DNA of 64,000 nt from Candidatus Anammoxibacter sp. (lineage in GTDB: Bacteria > Planctomycetota > Brocadiia > Brocadiales > Anammoxibacteraceae): NCBI GenBank assembly GCA_021777055.1, contig JAIQZO010000066.1, positions 22,193 through 86,192 of the forward strand, in the 5' to 3' direction. Shown here piece by piece: positions 20,245-29,502 of this stretch (within the stretch, counting starts at the first letter, position 1; each line of letters starts with the position of its first letter). The notes under the pieces were generated by a model, which was not told the DNA's origin, did no database searches, and worked only from the letters and a program-made list of their open reading frames with translations. A program made the position numbers and the translations under genes.

Positions 20245-20407
20245 GTGATCAGGAAATCAATATTTAGCAATCCATATTTTGGATATATTTGAATGTTATT
20301 CAATCATGCATTCCTCAATGTAGCGTAGGTAAACCAGCGAAAGCACTGGATCATGACATACAAATCTAACCAAAACCTGAATCACTAAACGTTTATTTCC
20401 TGATCAC
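20245..20407 (-). repeat. Palindromic element of about 163 bp, copy 2
   Basis: Terminal arms GTGATCAGGAAATCAATATT and CGTTTATTTCCTGATCAC (23-nt arms, 19 matching). Read on the minus strand the interior has ATGATTGAATAACATTCAAA and aligns along its length with copy 3. It lies immediately upstream of pfaD. Confidence 0.75.
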
Positions 20408-20441
20408 GATGGGTATATCGCAAACTTTTTTTTGACTTTTT

Positions 20442-22100
20442 ATGATCACTTCTTTAACGAATTCTCAGGATGAAATAGGATGGTGGATAGACAATGGAAA
20501 TGGTGGCCTTTCATGTAACGACCAAGAGATGTTTGGAGATATATCAAATATCCAGACTCCTTTATGTATTATAAGAAAAGGAGATTCATTTGTTTTTGGA
20601 AAAGATGGAAGCTTTGCTACATACCGCGAAAATGATGTACCTGGGAACGGTGCGCTGCCGGTTACAGGATATATTCCACCTGTTAGGATGCAAAACCTTG
20701 GGGATAACTCTTTTTGCAGGACATATGGTCTCCGGTATCCTCTTGTTGCAGGAGCAATGGCTAACGGAATCTGCTCAACAGATATAGTACTATCAATGGG
20801 AAAAAACGGGATGTTGGGTTTTTTCGGGGCAGCTGGACTGATGCTGGATAAAATCGAATTTGCTGTTAATTTGTTAAAGCAGAGCGATAAAGATATTCCT
20901 TTTGGATTTAACCTGATACACAGCCCAAATGAACCGGATTATGAGATGGCCGTTGTAAATCTATATTTACAGCACAAAGTAAGGTTAGTAGAGGCATCTG
21001 CGTTTCTGGGCTTAACATTACCAGTCGTAAAATATAGAGTTAGCGGTATTTATCAAGATGATAAAGGTAATATTATAACACCTAACAAAATAATTGCCAA
21101 GGTTTCGAGATTTGAGGTTGCTTCGAAGTTTTTTGCGCCACCACCTGATAAATTCCTCATGGAGCTGACAACACAGGGAATTATTACTCAGGAACAGGCA
21201 GAACTTGCCAGTAAAGTACCCATGGCACAGGATGTTACAGCTGAAGCTGATTCGGGTGGGCATACGGATAATAGACCTGCGATTACACTTTTGCCCACAC
21301 TTTTGGCCTTACGGGATCAGTTACAGGCAGAGTATGGTTATGAACAACAGCTCAGAGTCGGAGCTGCTGGTGGTATTTCAACACCTACAGCAGCCGCAGC
21401 GATGTTTTTAATGGGAGCTGCATACGTAGTTACCGGTAGTATCAATCAATCTTGTATGGAAGCCGGGACATCGGACGTAGTCCGAGAAATGCTTGCAGGA
21501 ACCCAACAAGCGGATGTTGCAATGGCCCCAGCAGCTGATATGTTTGAAATGGGCGTTAAGGTTCAGGTACTGAAAAGGGGAACAATGTTTGCCATGAGAG
21601 CGGCAAAACTTTATGATTTATACTGTAAATATGATGGATTGGACTCATTACCTTTAAATGAACGTTCCATACTGGAAAAAAACTTTTTTCGTGATCCTTT
21701 GGATAACGTATGGAAAAATACATGTGAGTATTTTGCAATACATGATCCTCGTCAGGTCGATAAAGGAGAAACTGATCCAAAACATAAGATGGCATTAATC
21801 TTTAGACGATACTTAGGTCAAAGTTCACGCTGGGCAAACAGTGGTGAGCCATCAAGAAAGATAGATTATCAAATTTGGTGCGGCCCATCAATGGGTGCAT
21901 TTAACGAATGGGTCAAGGGAACACATTTGGACAATTTCAGAAACCGGTATGTTGCGGATGTTTCATTAAATATCCTTTTCGGTGCAGCGGTTAATATGAG
22001 GTTAAATTTCTTACGTTCACAAGGTTTTATATTTCCAGCAGATATGTTTCGTGTTATACCTCTGGAACTTTCAAAAATTAACGAAATAACATCAAGATAA
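20442..22100 (+). CDS. pfaD: PfaD-type enoyl reductase of a PUFA-synthase-like cluster
   Basis: Stand-alone FMN-dependent enoyl reductase for a polyunsaturated fatty acid / secondary lipid synthase, 552 residues. A short N-terminal non-catalytic region precedes a TIM barrel of the nitronate monooxygenase/PfaD family: YPLVAGAMANGICSTDIVLS, GFFGAAGLMLDKIEFAVN, ADSGGHTDNRPAITLLPTLL, RVGAAGGISTPTAAAAMFLM and YVVTGSINQSCMEAGTSD. The C-terminal WCGPSMGAFNEWVKGT is typical of PfaD. No clear ribosome site precedes the ATG. The gene sits upstream of pfaA, not after pfaC as in Shewanella-type clusters, and is separated from pfaA by a palindromic element. Confidence 0.9.
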   Translation: MITSLTNSQDEIGWWIDNGNGGLSCNDQEMFGDISNIQTPLCIIRKGDSFVFGKDGSFATYRENDVPGNGALPVTGYIPPVRMQNLGDNSFCRTYGLRYPLVAGAMANGICSTDIVLSMGKNGMLGFFGAAGLMLDKIEFAVNLLKQSDKDIPFGFNLIHSPNEPDYEMAVVNLYLQHKVRLVEASAFLGLTLPVVKYRVSGIYQDDKGNIITPNKIIAKVSRFEVASKFFAPPPDKFLMELTTQGIITQEQAELASKVPMAQDVTAEADSGGHTDNRPAITLLPTLLALRDQLQAEYGYEQQLRVGAAGGISTPTAAAAMFLMGAAYVVTGSINQSCMEAGTSDVVREMLAGTQQADVAMAPAADMFEMGVKVQVLKRGTMFAMRAAKLYDLYCKYDGLDSLPLNERSILEKNFFRDPLDNVWKNTCEYFAIHDPRQVDKGETDPKHKMALIFRRYLGQSSRWANSGEPSRKIDYQIWCGPSMGAFNEWVKGTHLDNFRNRYVADVSLNILFGAAVNMRLNFLRSQGFIFPADMFRVIPLELSKINEITSR

Positions 22101-22307
22101 CAGAGCCTGTTAAATACTGACGTATCTTCTTCTTACATAACTGTTTAGATATGGAAAGTGTGGTCGTTTTTGCTTGCACAACTTGTGATTGAATTCAATA
22201 GAAATGTTACGGCTATCAATATTAATCGAATTAGGTTATAATGTACCAAACAATTTTGATTTTGATTGAAAGTATGGCAAGTTTATACATGATTTGAGTA
22301 TACTTAT

Positions 22308-22480
22308 AGTGATCAGAAATTAGATGCTTAGTGATTCAGATTTTGATCAGATTTGTATTTTATGATTTAGTACTTCCGTAGGTGCGGTGTAGCCTGAGCA
22401 GCCCTAGAGGAAATTACGATCGAATAAAATTCAATAATAATCAGAAAGATGGATCTCCAAATATCGCATTTCTGATCACT
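22308..22480 (+). repeat. Palindromic element of about 173 bp, copy 3
   Basis: Terminal arms AGTGATCAGAAAT and ATTTCTGATCACT (perfect 13 bp). The interior includes GAGGAAATTACGATCGAATA, closely matching copy 2 in inverse orientation and a partial copy at 47878-47994. It lies in the pfaD-pfaA gap just before the pfaA ribosome site, so it may also influence pfaA expression. Confidence 0.75.
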
Positions 22481-22517
22481 TTGAGTCTAGTACCAAATAT
22501 TAAATTAAGAGGGTAAA

Positions 22518-25500
22518 TTGAATAAAGAAAAAGATATCCATTCCAATGAAAAAAATTTATCAGCACCTGTCGCGGTAATTGGAATGTCTTGTATTTTTCC
22601 CAAAGCAACTAATCTTTGTGACTATTGGACAAATATAAAGAACGGAATTGATGCCATTACAGAAGTTCCAGAGACACATTGGCAAAAAGGTGACTATTTT
22701 GATGCAGATCCTGGCCGTCCAGACATGACGTACACAGCCCGCGGAGGATTCATAGGGGCAGTGGATTTTGATCCGCTTGAGTTTGGTATTACACCTAATG
22801 CCGTTGAAGCAACGGATACTGCTCAATTATTGGGACTTGTTGCGGCAAAAAGAGCATTAAATGATGCAGGGTATGGAGAAGGCAGAGAGTTTGATAGAGA
22901 TAAAGTAGGAGTCATCCTGGGAGTAACTGGCACACTGGAACTAGTTATCCCCCTTGGGGCACGACTTAGCCATCCGGTATGGAAAAAGGCGCTAAAGGAT
23001 GCCGGTGTGAATGATTCTGTTACAAATGATGTTATTGAACGTATATCTGACTCATATGTGGATTGGCAGGAGAATTCCTTCCCTGGGCTTCTAGGAAATG
23101 TTGCAGCAGGAAGGATAGCCAATAGGCTTGATTTGCGCGGAACTAATTGCGTTGTGGATGCCGCTTGTGCCAGCTCATTTAGTGCTATGCATATGGCGCT
23201 GTTGGAACTGAGGACAGGAAAGTCCGATATGGTAATTACTGGGGGGATTGATACATTTAACGATATCTTTATGTATATGTGTTTTAGTAAAACACGTGTT
23301 CTATCACCAACAGGTGATGCTAGACCGTTTGACCGTAATGGGGATGGTACAGTTCTTGGCGAAGGACTGGGCATGCTGGTCTTAAAAAGGTTGGCAGATG
23401 CCGAACGAGATAATGACAATATTTATGCTGTTATTCGGGGTATGGGAACCTCCAGTGACGGAAAAGGAAATGCGGTTTATGTTCCCAGTAGTACCGGGCA
23501 GGCAAGAGCTCTTCATGACGCATATAAGCAAGCTTCCGTCTCCCCTGATACCATAGGATTGGTAGAGGCTCATGGAACAGGAACAAAGGTGGGTGATGCT
23601 TCAGAAGTTAACGCATTGACTAATGTTTATCGTGACTTTAAGAAAAATGGAACGTGGTGCGCATTGGGTTCTGTAAAATCTCAAATAGGACATACCAAGG
23701 CAGCAGCAGGTATCGCAGGGCTGATAAAGACAATTATGGCATTACGCCATAAGACTTTACCACCTACTATTAAAGTAAATGCTGCAAGTGAAGCCCTTAC
23801 GGAAAACGAAACACCTTTTTACCTGAATACCGAAACACGTCCGTGGTTACAAGTTGGCGATAATCCACGTAGGGCGGCTGTAAGTGCGTTTGGATTTGGT
23901 GGAAGTAATTTCCATTGCGTACTAGAAGAGCATAAAAGAGAAAAAGAGATTATTGACTGGGACCAGAACATCGAGATTCTGAGTTTTTCCCATAAAGAGC
24001 TTAATGGGCTTAAAGAGAAGCTAAATAACACCGCATCTGATCTTTCCGTGTCAAACCTTTCTTTGCTTGCAACGGATTGTCGGGCATCATTTTCCCATGA
24101 ACATACTTTTCGTCTGATAGCGGTAATTGAAAGAGAAAAATCAGATGTAAAGACTCTTTTACATAAATGTTTGAATATTCTGGAACAGCAGCCGGACAAA
24201 GAGAGTTGGAATATGCCAGAAGGTGTATTTTATGCAAGTGGTAATCTAGAAAGAAAGTTGGGAATCTTATTTCCTGGGCAGGGATCTCAATATGTGGGAA
24301 TGCAGAGGGAATTATCCTGTCAGTTTCCACAGATGCAGAAGGTTTTAACGGAAGCTAACACCGTATTTTCATCAAATAAACAAAATGGATCTTCTGAGAA
24401 TCTGACAAACTATATTTATCCTAATCCATCTTTTGATCAAGCAGAGAGAAAAAATTATGATAATGCTCTAAAGAAGACAGAAAATGCACAGCCAGCCATA
24501 GGGGCTGTCAGCTTGGGCATGCTTGATATATTAAACTATTTTGGCATTATACCTGATGTATTGGGCGGGCATAGCTTCGGAGAATTAACTGCATTGTGTG
24601 CGGCAGCGTGTATTGACCGCCAAACATTTTACAGACTCTCAAAGTTACGCGGTGAGTTGATGTCTGAAAATAACTGTACAACTGGTTCAATGGTTGCGGT
24701 TTGGTCTGACAGTGAAACATTGTCAAATATAATTAAAAGAGAAGCCGTGGATTTGGTGATTGCGAATAAAAATTCACCGGTTCAGACGGTACTCTCAGGT
24801 GCTTCGGATGAGGTTAAGAAAATTGGCTTGATCCTTGAAAAACTGGGCATAAAATTTAAGGAGTTAGCCGTCTCTTCTGCATTTCACAGCCCTTTTATGG
24901 AAAAGATTTCAGGATCTTTCAACAAATCGTTGCGTGAAAGTAAACTTAAACAGCATGAAATACCCATATATGCCAACAGAACAGGAAATTTGTATCCTAC
25001 TGAAACAGATTCTATCTGTAATATACTTACGGAGCAACTCTATAATCCGGTGGAGTTTATAAAACAGGTTGAAAATATGTATGAGGCTGGTACTCGCACT
25101 TTCATTGAGGTTGGTCCTGGCAGTACGCTTACCGGGTTAGTAGGATCAATTTTGACAGATAAAACACATGAAGCGTTTTCAATGGATGCCTCGACAGGGA
25201 AAGGTTCAGGCCTGGTTGACCTTGCTTTGACATTGTCCAGACTGGCAGTGTCAGGGTTTAAAGTTGACCTGAAGAAGTGGAATGAAGGTGTTGCTTCAAC
25301 TAAAATAGATGTAAAAGATAAGAAGAAAAAATCTTTAGTCCTCTCAATTTGTGGTTCAAATTATGTTCAGCCAAAAAAGAAGAAACCAGCAAGATCAATG
25401 GCACAGAATGAATCACGAAAAACTATTATTGAAGATACTGCTATTGAGATAGAAAGTAGCGATCAGATAAAAAGCCAAACAGCAGAAGAAAAAGTAAAGA

Positions 25501-28500
25501 AAACGGCGAGTTCGCCGGTTTCAAAGGAACCCGTAATGGATAAAGGTACGTCAAAAGAGATTTTTAAGATTACAAATGATAACATGGTTGTGTTGCAGAA
25601 AATGCAGGAACAAACCGCAAAGTTGCATAAACAATTCCTGGAAAATCAGGAAACAACCCTAAAATCTCTGATCACTTTAATGGGACAACAGAGCCAATTA
25701 CTTGGTGTACCTTTGGAGAAAGAAGCTTCAGACGTTAGAATGCCTGTATCTGAGGAATCATCATTAATGAATCGTGCTTTTAATGAAGAGATAATTTCAA
25801 AGCCTGTTCCAGATATACAAGACTCAATTGAACAACCGGAAGAAACCGCAAAAGTAAAGACTCTTCATGTAGATGCGAATGAAATGATTAGTAATGGAAA
25901 CCAACAGGCCAAAACCATTTCCAGTCAAAAAGACAATAGCAATGGCCGTGTAAGTGAAGTGTTGCTAAGTGTTGTATCGGAAAAGACCGGTTATCCACCA
26001 GAGATGCTGGAGCTGGAGATGAATTTGGAGTCAGACCTGGGAATAGATTCTATAAAACGTGTGGAAATACTATCGGCACTACAAGAAAAATTGCCGGATG
26101 CCCCGGATGTAAAGCCGGAACACATGGGAGTCTTAAACACACTGCAACAGATAATAGATTTCCTTTCAACTAACAACGGTATCGATGATGTAGTTCATGG
26201 GGAGAGTGCCGCATCGGAGAACAACAATACAAATATTCGTGAAGTGTTGTTAAGTGTTGTATCGGAAAAGACCGGTTATCCACCGGAAATGCTAGAGCCA
26301 GAGATGAATTTGGAGTCTGACTTGGGAATAGATTCCATAAAACGTGTGGAAATACTATCGGCACTACAGGAAAAATTACCGGATGCTCCGGATGTAAAAC
26401 CTGAACATATGGGAGTCTTAAACACACTACAGCAGATAATAGATTTCCTTTCAACTAATAATAATGCATCGGAAGATAGAAATCGTGCAGAGAGTACTAA
26501 GTCTGCCAACGGTAGCGTAGATATCCGTGAGGTGTTGTTGAATGTAGTCTCGGAAAAGACCGGTTATCCGCCGGAGATGCTGGAGCCGGAAATGAATCTG
26601 GAATCTGACTTGGGAATAGATTCCATAAAACGTGTGGAAATATTATCTGCCTTACAAGAAAAACTACCGGATGCCCCAAATGTGAAACCTGAACATATGG
26701 GAGTCTTAAACACACTGCAGCAGATAATAGATTTCCTTTCAACTAATAACGATGTTCAAGAGTCAAAAAGAGAAATTAATAGTACGGATAGTGGTGAGAA
26801 GAGATTTGAAACTGTAGACCTTAATGGAAATCATATCGCACGTAGTGTTCTTTATCCTTTTAAACTGAATGGGGCATCAAATGATAAAGTATTTTCTATT
26901 GAAAAAGGTGCAAATATTTGGATAACCGACGATGGATCAAATTTAGCTCCGGAAATTGAGAGAAAATTACTGGAACTGAACTATAACCCTATAGTTGTTT
27001 CACTCAAGGACCTTGATAAGATAACAGTGCCTAAAATACTTGGGGGATTGATACTTATTGCTGATGCGGATCCGGTTGATGATAGTTTCCTTGTTTCTTC
27101 CTTTAAATTGCTTCAGAAAGCTTCCACTGGTTTGCGTTGTTCCGGTAAAGAGAATGGAGCTTTTTTTGTAACTGTAACTCGCCTTGATGGAGAGTTTGGT
27201 CTAAATGGATTGATTCCAAAGTCATACCCTATATCAGCAGGCCTTGCAGGAATGGCAAAGACTGCACGTCATGAATGGCCTGAAGTACATTGCAAAGCAC
27301 TTGATATCTCCGCAAATCTTGTTGATAATAGAGAGACTGCGGCAATGATAACTAAAGAGGTTTTTACTTATGGAACGATAGAAGTTGGCCTCTCTGGTAG
27401 AGGTCGAACATCTCTGGTTCTAAAATCACAACCCATTTCTCAAAGTGAAGTAGTTTCAAAGATCTGCAATAATGATGTTATTGTTATTACCGGTGGAGCC
27501 AGAGGAGTCACTGCAAATGTATCCGTTGCCCTTGCCAAAGCTTTTAGTCCTATTATTGTTTTAATTGGCAGGAGCAAGTTTTCAAAAGAAGAGCCTGAAT
27601 GGACAGCAACACTCACAAATGATTCTGATATAAAAAAGGCAATTTTGGCGCATTCAGAAGAGAAGATTACACCCAAAGATGTAGAGAAACAATATAGGAA
27701 AATAATGACAAACAGAGAAATCTCTACAAATATTGAAAGGATAAAGGATGCTGGAGCTCAGGTGCTCTATTATTCTGCAGATGTCCGCAGTGCAGCGGAA
27801 TTGGAGTTTGTAGTTTCGGATGTTAAAAAACAGTTTGGTTCTATTGCCGGATTTATTCACGGAGCTGGAGTCTTGGCGGATAGATTAATTGAGGAGAAAA
27901 CGGCAGACCAGTTTGAGACCGTTTTTACAACAAAAGTTGCAGGATTAATAAACATGCTGAACCTTTTAAATGACGATAAACTTAAGTTCATAGCACTCTT
28001 TTCTTCATTCACTGGAAGATACGGAAGGGTTGGGCAAATTGATTATGCCGTTGCAAATGAGGTCTTAAATAAGGTGGGGCAGCAGCAGGCCAGGTTGCGA
28101 CCATCCTGTCGTGTTGTTTCCGTAAACTGGGGTCCTTGGAATGGAGGTATGGTTACTCCCTCACTAAAAACTATCTTTAAAAACGAAAACGTTGAGTTAA
28201 TAGATCCTGATGCCGGAGCAAACTATTTGATACAAGAGCTGTGCGTTAAGGGTGAAACACCTGTGGAAGTGGTAATAATGGGTGGAAATGGAAATCCTCA
28301 GAAGGAGCCAGTAGATAATAATAACATTGATTTACAGGATAACTTTGAACCTGCTTTTGAAATTGATTTAAATACCAGTCAATATCCGTTTTTGTTATCA
28401 CATGTAATAGATAACCGTGCGGTGCTACCAATGGCTATGATTATTGAATGGTCTGCTCAGGCGGCCATGCATGCAAGTCCGGGCTTGGTTTTTGCAGGTT

Positions 28501-29210
28501 TCAATAATATGCGCATCTTAAAAGGTGTAACATTAGATGTAATAGAAACACAAAGACTCACTTTTTGTACTGGTAAAGCGGTGAAAGAAAAGGATTTTTA
28601 TGCCATACCAGTAGAACTACATGGCATTGACAAAAAAGGAAAAGCCATAGTACATTCCAGGACCAGTATTTTGCTTGCAGAAAGAGTTTTGAAACATAAC
28701 GAGATTGAAATCTTTGACATAAAAGGTGCATATAACCGTACTGAATCAGAAATCTACAAGGATATACTTTTCCATGGCAAAGACTTTCAAGGAATAAAAA
28801 CAGTTGAGAACTATAATGACAAAGGGATATCTGCTTATGTAGATTCAGCACCAATGCCATTAGACTGGATAAAGTCACCATTTAGAAGCAGATGGTTGGC
28901 TGATCCGCTTGTATTTGATTGTGGATTTCAGCTAATGATTCTCTGGTGTTTTGAAAAATATCAGTCAGGTTCACTACCATGTTTTGCTGGAGAGTACCGA
29001 CAATATAAAAGGGTATTCCCTTCCGATGGAGTGCGCATCTTAGTTCACGTAAAAAAATCGGACAAAAGTTCTGCCATTGCAGATATTGACTTTTTTGATA
29101 ACAATAATAGTTGTGTCGCGCAAATAAAGGATTATGAATCCGTAATATCTTCATCCCTAAATGAATCATTTAGGGAAAATCGTTTGAAGGTTGAAACCAT
29201 TGTAAGCTGA
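22518..29210 (+). CDS. pfaA: PfaA-like polyunsaturated fatty acid / secondary lipid synthase
   Basis: Iterative type I megasynthase, 2230 residues. Domain order: ketosynthase (about 13-460; Cys in VDAACASSFSAM, His in VEAHGTGTKVGDA and SQIGHTKAAAG); acyltransferase (about 575-870; GGHSFGELTAL, SAFHSPFM); a low-complexity linker; three tandem acyl carrier domains (Ser in LGIDSIKRVEIL near 1177, 1272 and 1367); ketoreductase (about 1650-1900; VITGGARGVTANV, YAVANEVLNK); and a C-terminal dehydratase-like hotdog region (about 1950-2215; LLSHVIDNRAVLPMAM). The start is a TTG with GAGGG five bases upstream. All catalytic residues I could check are present. A phosphopantetheinyl transferase (PfaE) is not in the window. 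Confidence 0.92.
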   Translation: MNKEKDIHSNEKNLSAPVAVIGMSCIFPKATNLCDYWTNIKNGIDAITEVPETHWQKGDYFDADPGRPDMTYTARGGFIGAVDFDPLEFGITPNAVEATDTAQLLGLVAAKRALNDAGYGEGREFDRDKVGVILGVTGTLELVIPLGARLSHPVWKKALKDAGVNDSVTNDVIERISDSYVDWQENSFPGLLGNVAAGRIANRLDLRGTNCVVDAACASSFSAMHMALLELRTGKSDMVITGGIDTFNDIFMYMCFSKTRVLSPTGDARPFDRNGDGTVLGEGLGMLVLKRLADAERDNDNIYAVIRGMGTSSDGKGNAVYVPSSTGQARALHDAYKQASVSPDTIGLVEAHGTGTKVGDASEVNALTNVYRDFKKNGTWCALGSVKSQIGHTKAAAGIAGLIKTIMALRHKTLPPTIKVNAASEALTENETPFYLNTETRPWLQVGDNPRRAAVSAFGFGGSNFHCVLEEHKREKEIIDWDQNIEILSFSHKELNGLKEKLNNTASDLSVSNLSLLATDCRASFSHEHTFRLIAVIEREKSDVKTLLHKCLNILEQQPDKESWNMPEGVFYASGNLERKLGILFPGQGSQYVGMQRELSCQFPQMQKVLTEANTVFSSNKQNGSSENLTNYIYPNPSFDQAERKNYDNALKKTENAQPAIGAVSLGMLDILNYFGIIPDVLGGHSFGELTALCAAACIDRQTFYRLSKLRGELMSENNCTTGSMVAVWSDSETLSNIIKREAVDLVIANKNSPVQTVLSGASDEVKKIGLILEKLGIKFKELAVSSAFHSPFMEKISGSFNKSLRESKLKQHEIPIYANRTGNLYPTETDSICNILTEQLYNPVEFIKQVENMYEAGTRTFIEVGPGSTLTGLVGSILTDKTHEAFSMDASTGKGSGLVDLALTLSRLAVSGFKVDLKKWNEGVASTKIDVKDKKKKSLVLSICGSNYVQPKKKKPARSMAQNESRKTIIEDTAIEIESSDQIKSQTAEEKVKKTASSPVSKEPVMDKGTSKEIFKITNDNMVVLQKMQEQTAKLHKQFLENQETTLKSLITLMGQQSQLLGVPLEKEASDVRMPVSEESSLMNRAFNEEIISKPVPDIQDSIEQPEETAKVKTLHVDANEMISNGNQQAKTISSQKDNSNGRVSEVLLSVVSEKTGYPPEMLELEMNLESDLGIDSIKRVEILSALQEKLPDAPDVKPEHMGVLNTLQQIIDFLSTNNGIDDVVHGESAASENNNTNIREVLLSVVSEKTGYPPEMLEPEMNLESDLGIDSIKRVEILSALQEKLPDAPDVKPEHMGVLNTLQQIIDFLSTNNNASEDRNRAESTKSANGSVDIREVLLNVVSEKTGYPPEMLEPEMNLESDLGIDSIKRVEILSALQEKLPDAPNVKPEHMGVLNTLQQIIDFLSTNNDVQESKREINSTDSGEKRFETVDLNGNHIARSVLYPFKLNGASNDKVFSIEKGANIWITDDGSNLAPEIERKLLELNYNPIVVSLKDLDKITVPKILGGLILIADADPVDDSFLVSSFKLLQKASTGLRCSGKENGAFFVTVTRLDGEFGLNGLIPKSYPISAGLAGMAKTARHEWPEVHCKALDISANLVDNRETAAMITKEVFTYGTIEVGLSGRGRTSLVLKSQPISQSEVVSKICNNDVIVITGGARGVTANVSVALAKAFSPIIVLIGRSKFSKEEPEWTATLTNDSDIKKAILAHSEEKITPKDVEKQYRKIMTNREISTNIERIKDAGAQVLYYSADVRSAAELEFVVSDVKKQFGSIAGFIHGAGVLADRLIEEKTADQFETVFTTKVAGLINMLNLLNDDKLKFIALFSSFTGRYGRVGQIDYAVANEVLNKVGQQQARLRPSCRVVSVNWGPWNGGMVTPSLKTIFKNENVELIDPDAGANYLIQELCVKGETPVEVVIMGGNGNPQKEPVDNNNIDLQDNFEPAFEIDLNTSQYPFLLSHVIDNRAVLPMAMIIEWSAQAAMHASPGLVFAGFNNMRILKGVTLDVIETQRLTFCTGKAVKEKDFYAIPVELHGIDKKGKAIVHSRTSILLAERVLKHNEIEIFDIKGAYNRTESEIYKDILFHGKDFQGIKTVENYNDKGISAYVDSAPMPLDWIKSPFRSRWLADPLVFDCGFQLMILWCFEKYQSGSLPCFAGEYRQYKRVFPSDGVRILVHVKKSDKSSAIADIDFFDNNNSCVAQIKDYESVISSSLNESFRENRLKVETIVS
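25945..26750 (+). repeat. Three tandem acyl-carrier-domain repeats within pfaA
   Basis: Three copies spaced about 285 bp apart and nearly identical at DNA level (GGAAAAGACCGGTTATCC occurs in each). The linkers between them differ (GIDDVVHGESAASENNN versus ASEDRNRAESTKSANGS). The near identity indicates recent duplication or gene conversion. Confidence 0.9.
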
Positions 29211-29502
29211 ACAGTAAGAGATAAATGTAATGTAATATTACCTTATAAAAATTCTCTCTTTTTAAGATTTGTAGATTCCATTGAATACCGAAGTTACGAA
29301 TCAGCACAGCAAAAGCCGGGTTCAGAAAGTACATACGATTTTGATATTAACAACATGGTTAAAGAACAAGAAATTTATACTTTTTTCTGAATTCTGTCTC
29401 CTGTATTCAGTATTCTCAATTTTGATCTCGGCTTCGCCGTAATATATTTTATAACGGATTTGTCTGTAACTTTATGTTTAAGGACAATCTCACATCCTAA
29501 AC
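29211..29502. other. pfaA-pfaC intergenic region
   Basis: About 290 bp without a gene. It holds a fragment of the dispersed ATTCTG/GTATTCAG repeat followed by TCGGCTTCGCCGTAAT (about 29389-29445), which also occurs at the right end of the window near 63845 in the opposite orientation. AAGGA lies about 20 bases before the pfaC ATG, so its ribosome site is weak. Confidence 0.5.
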
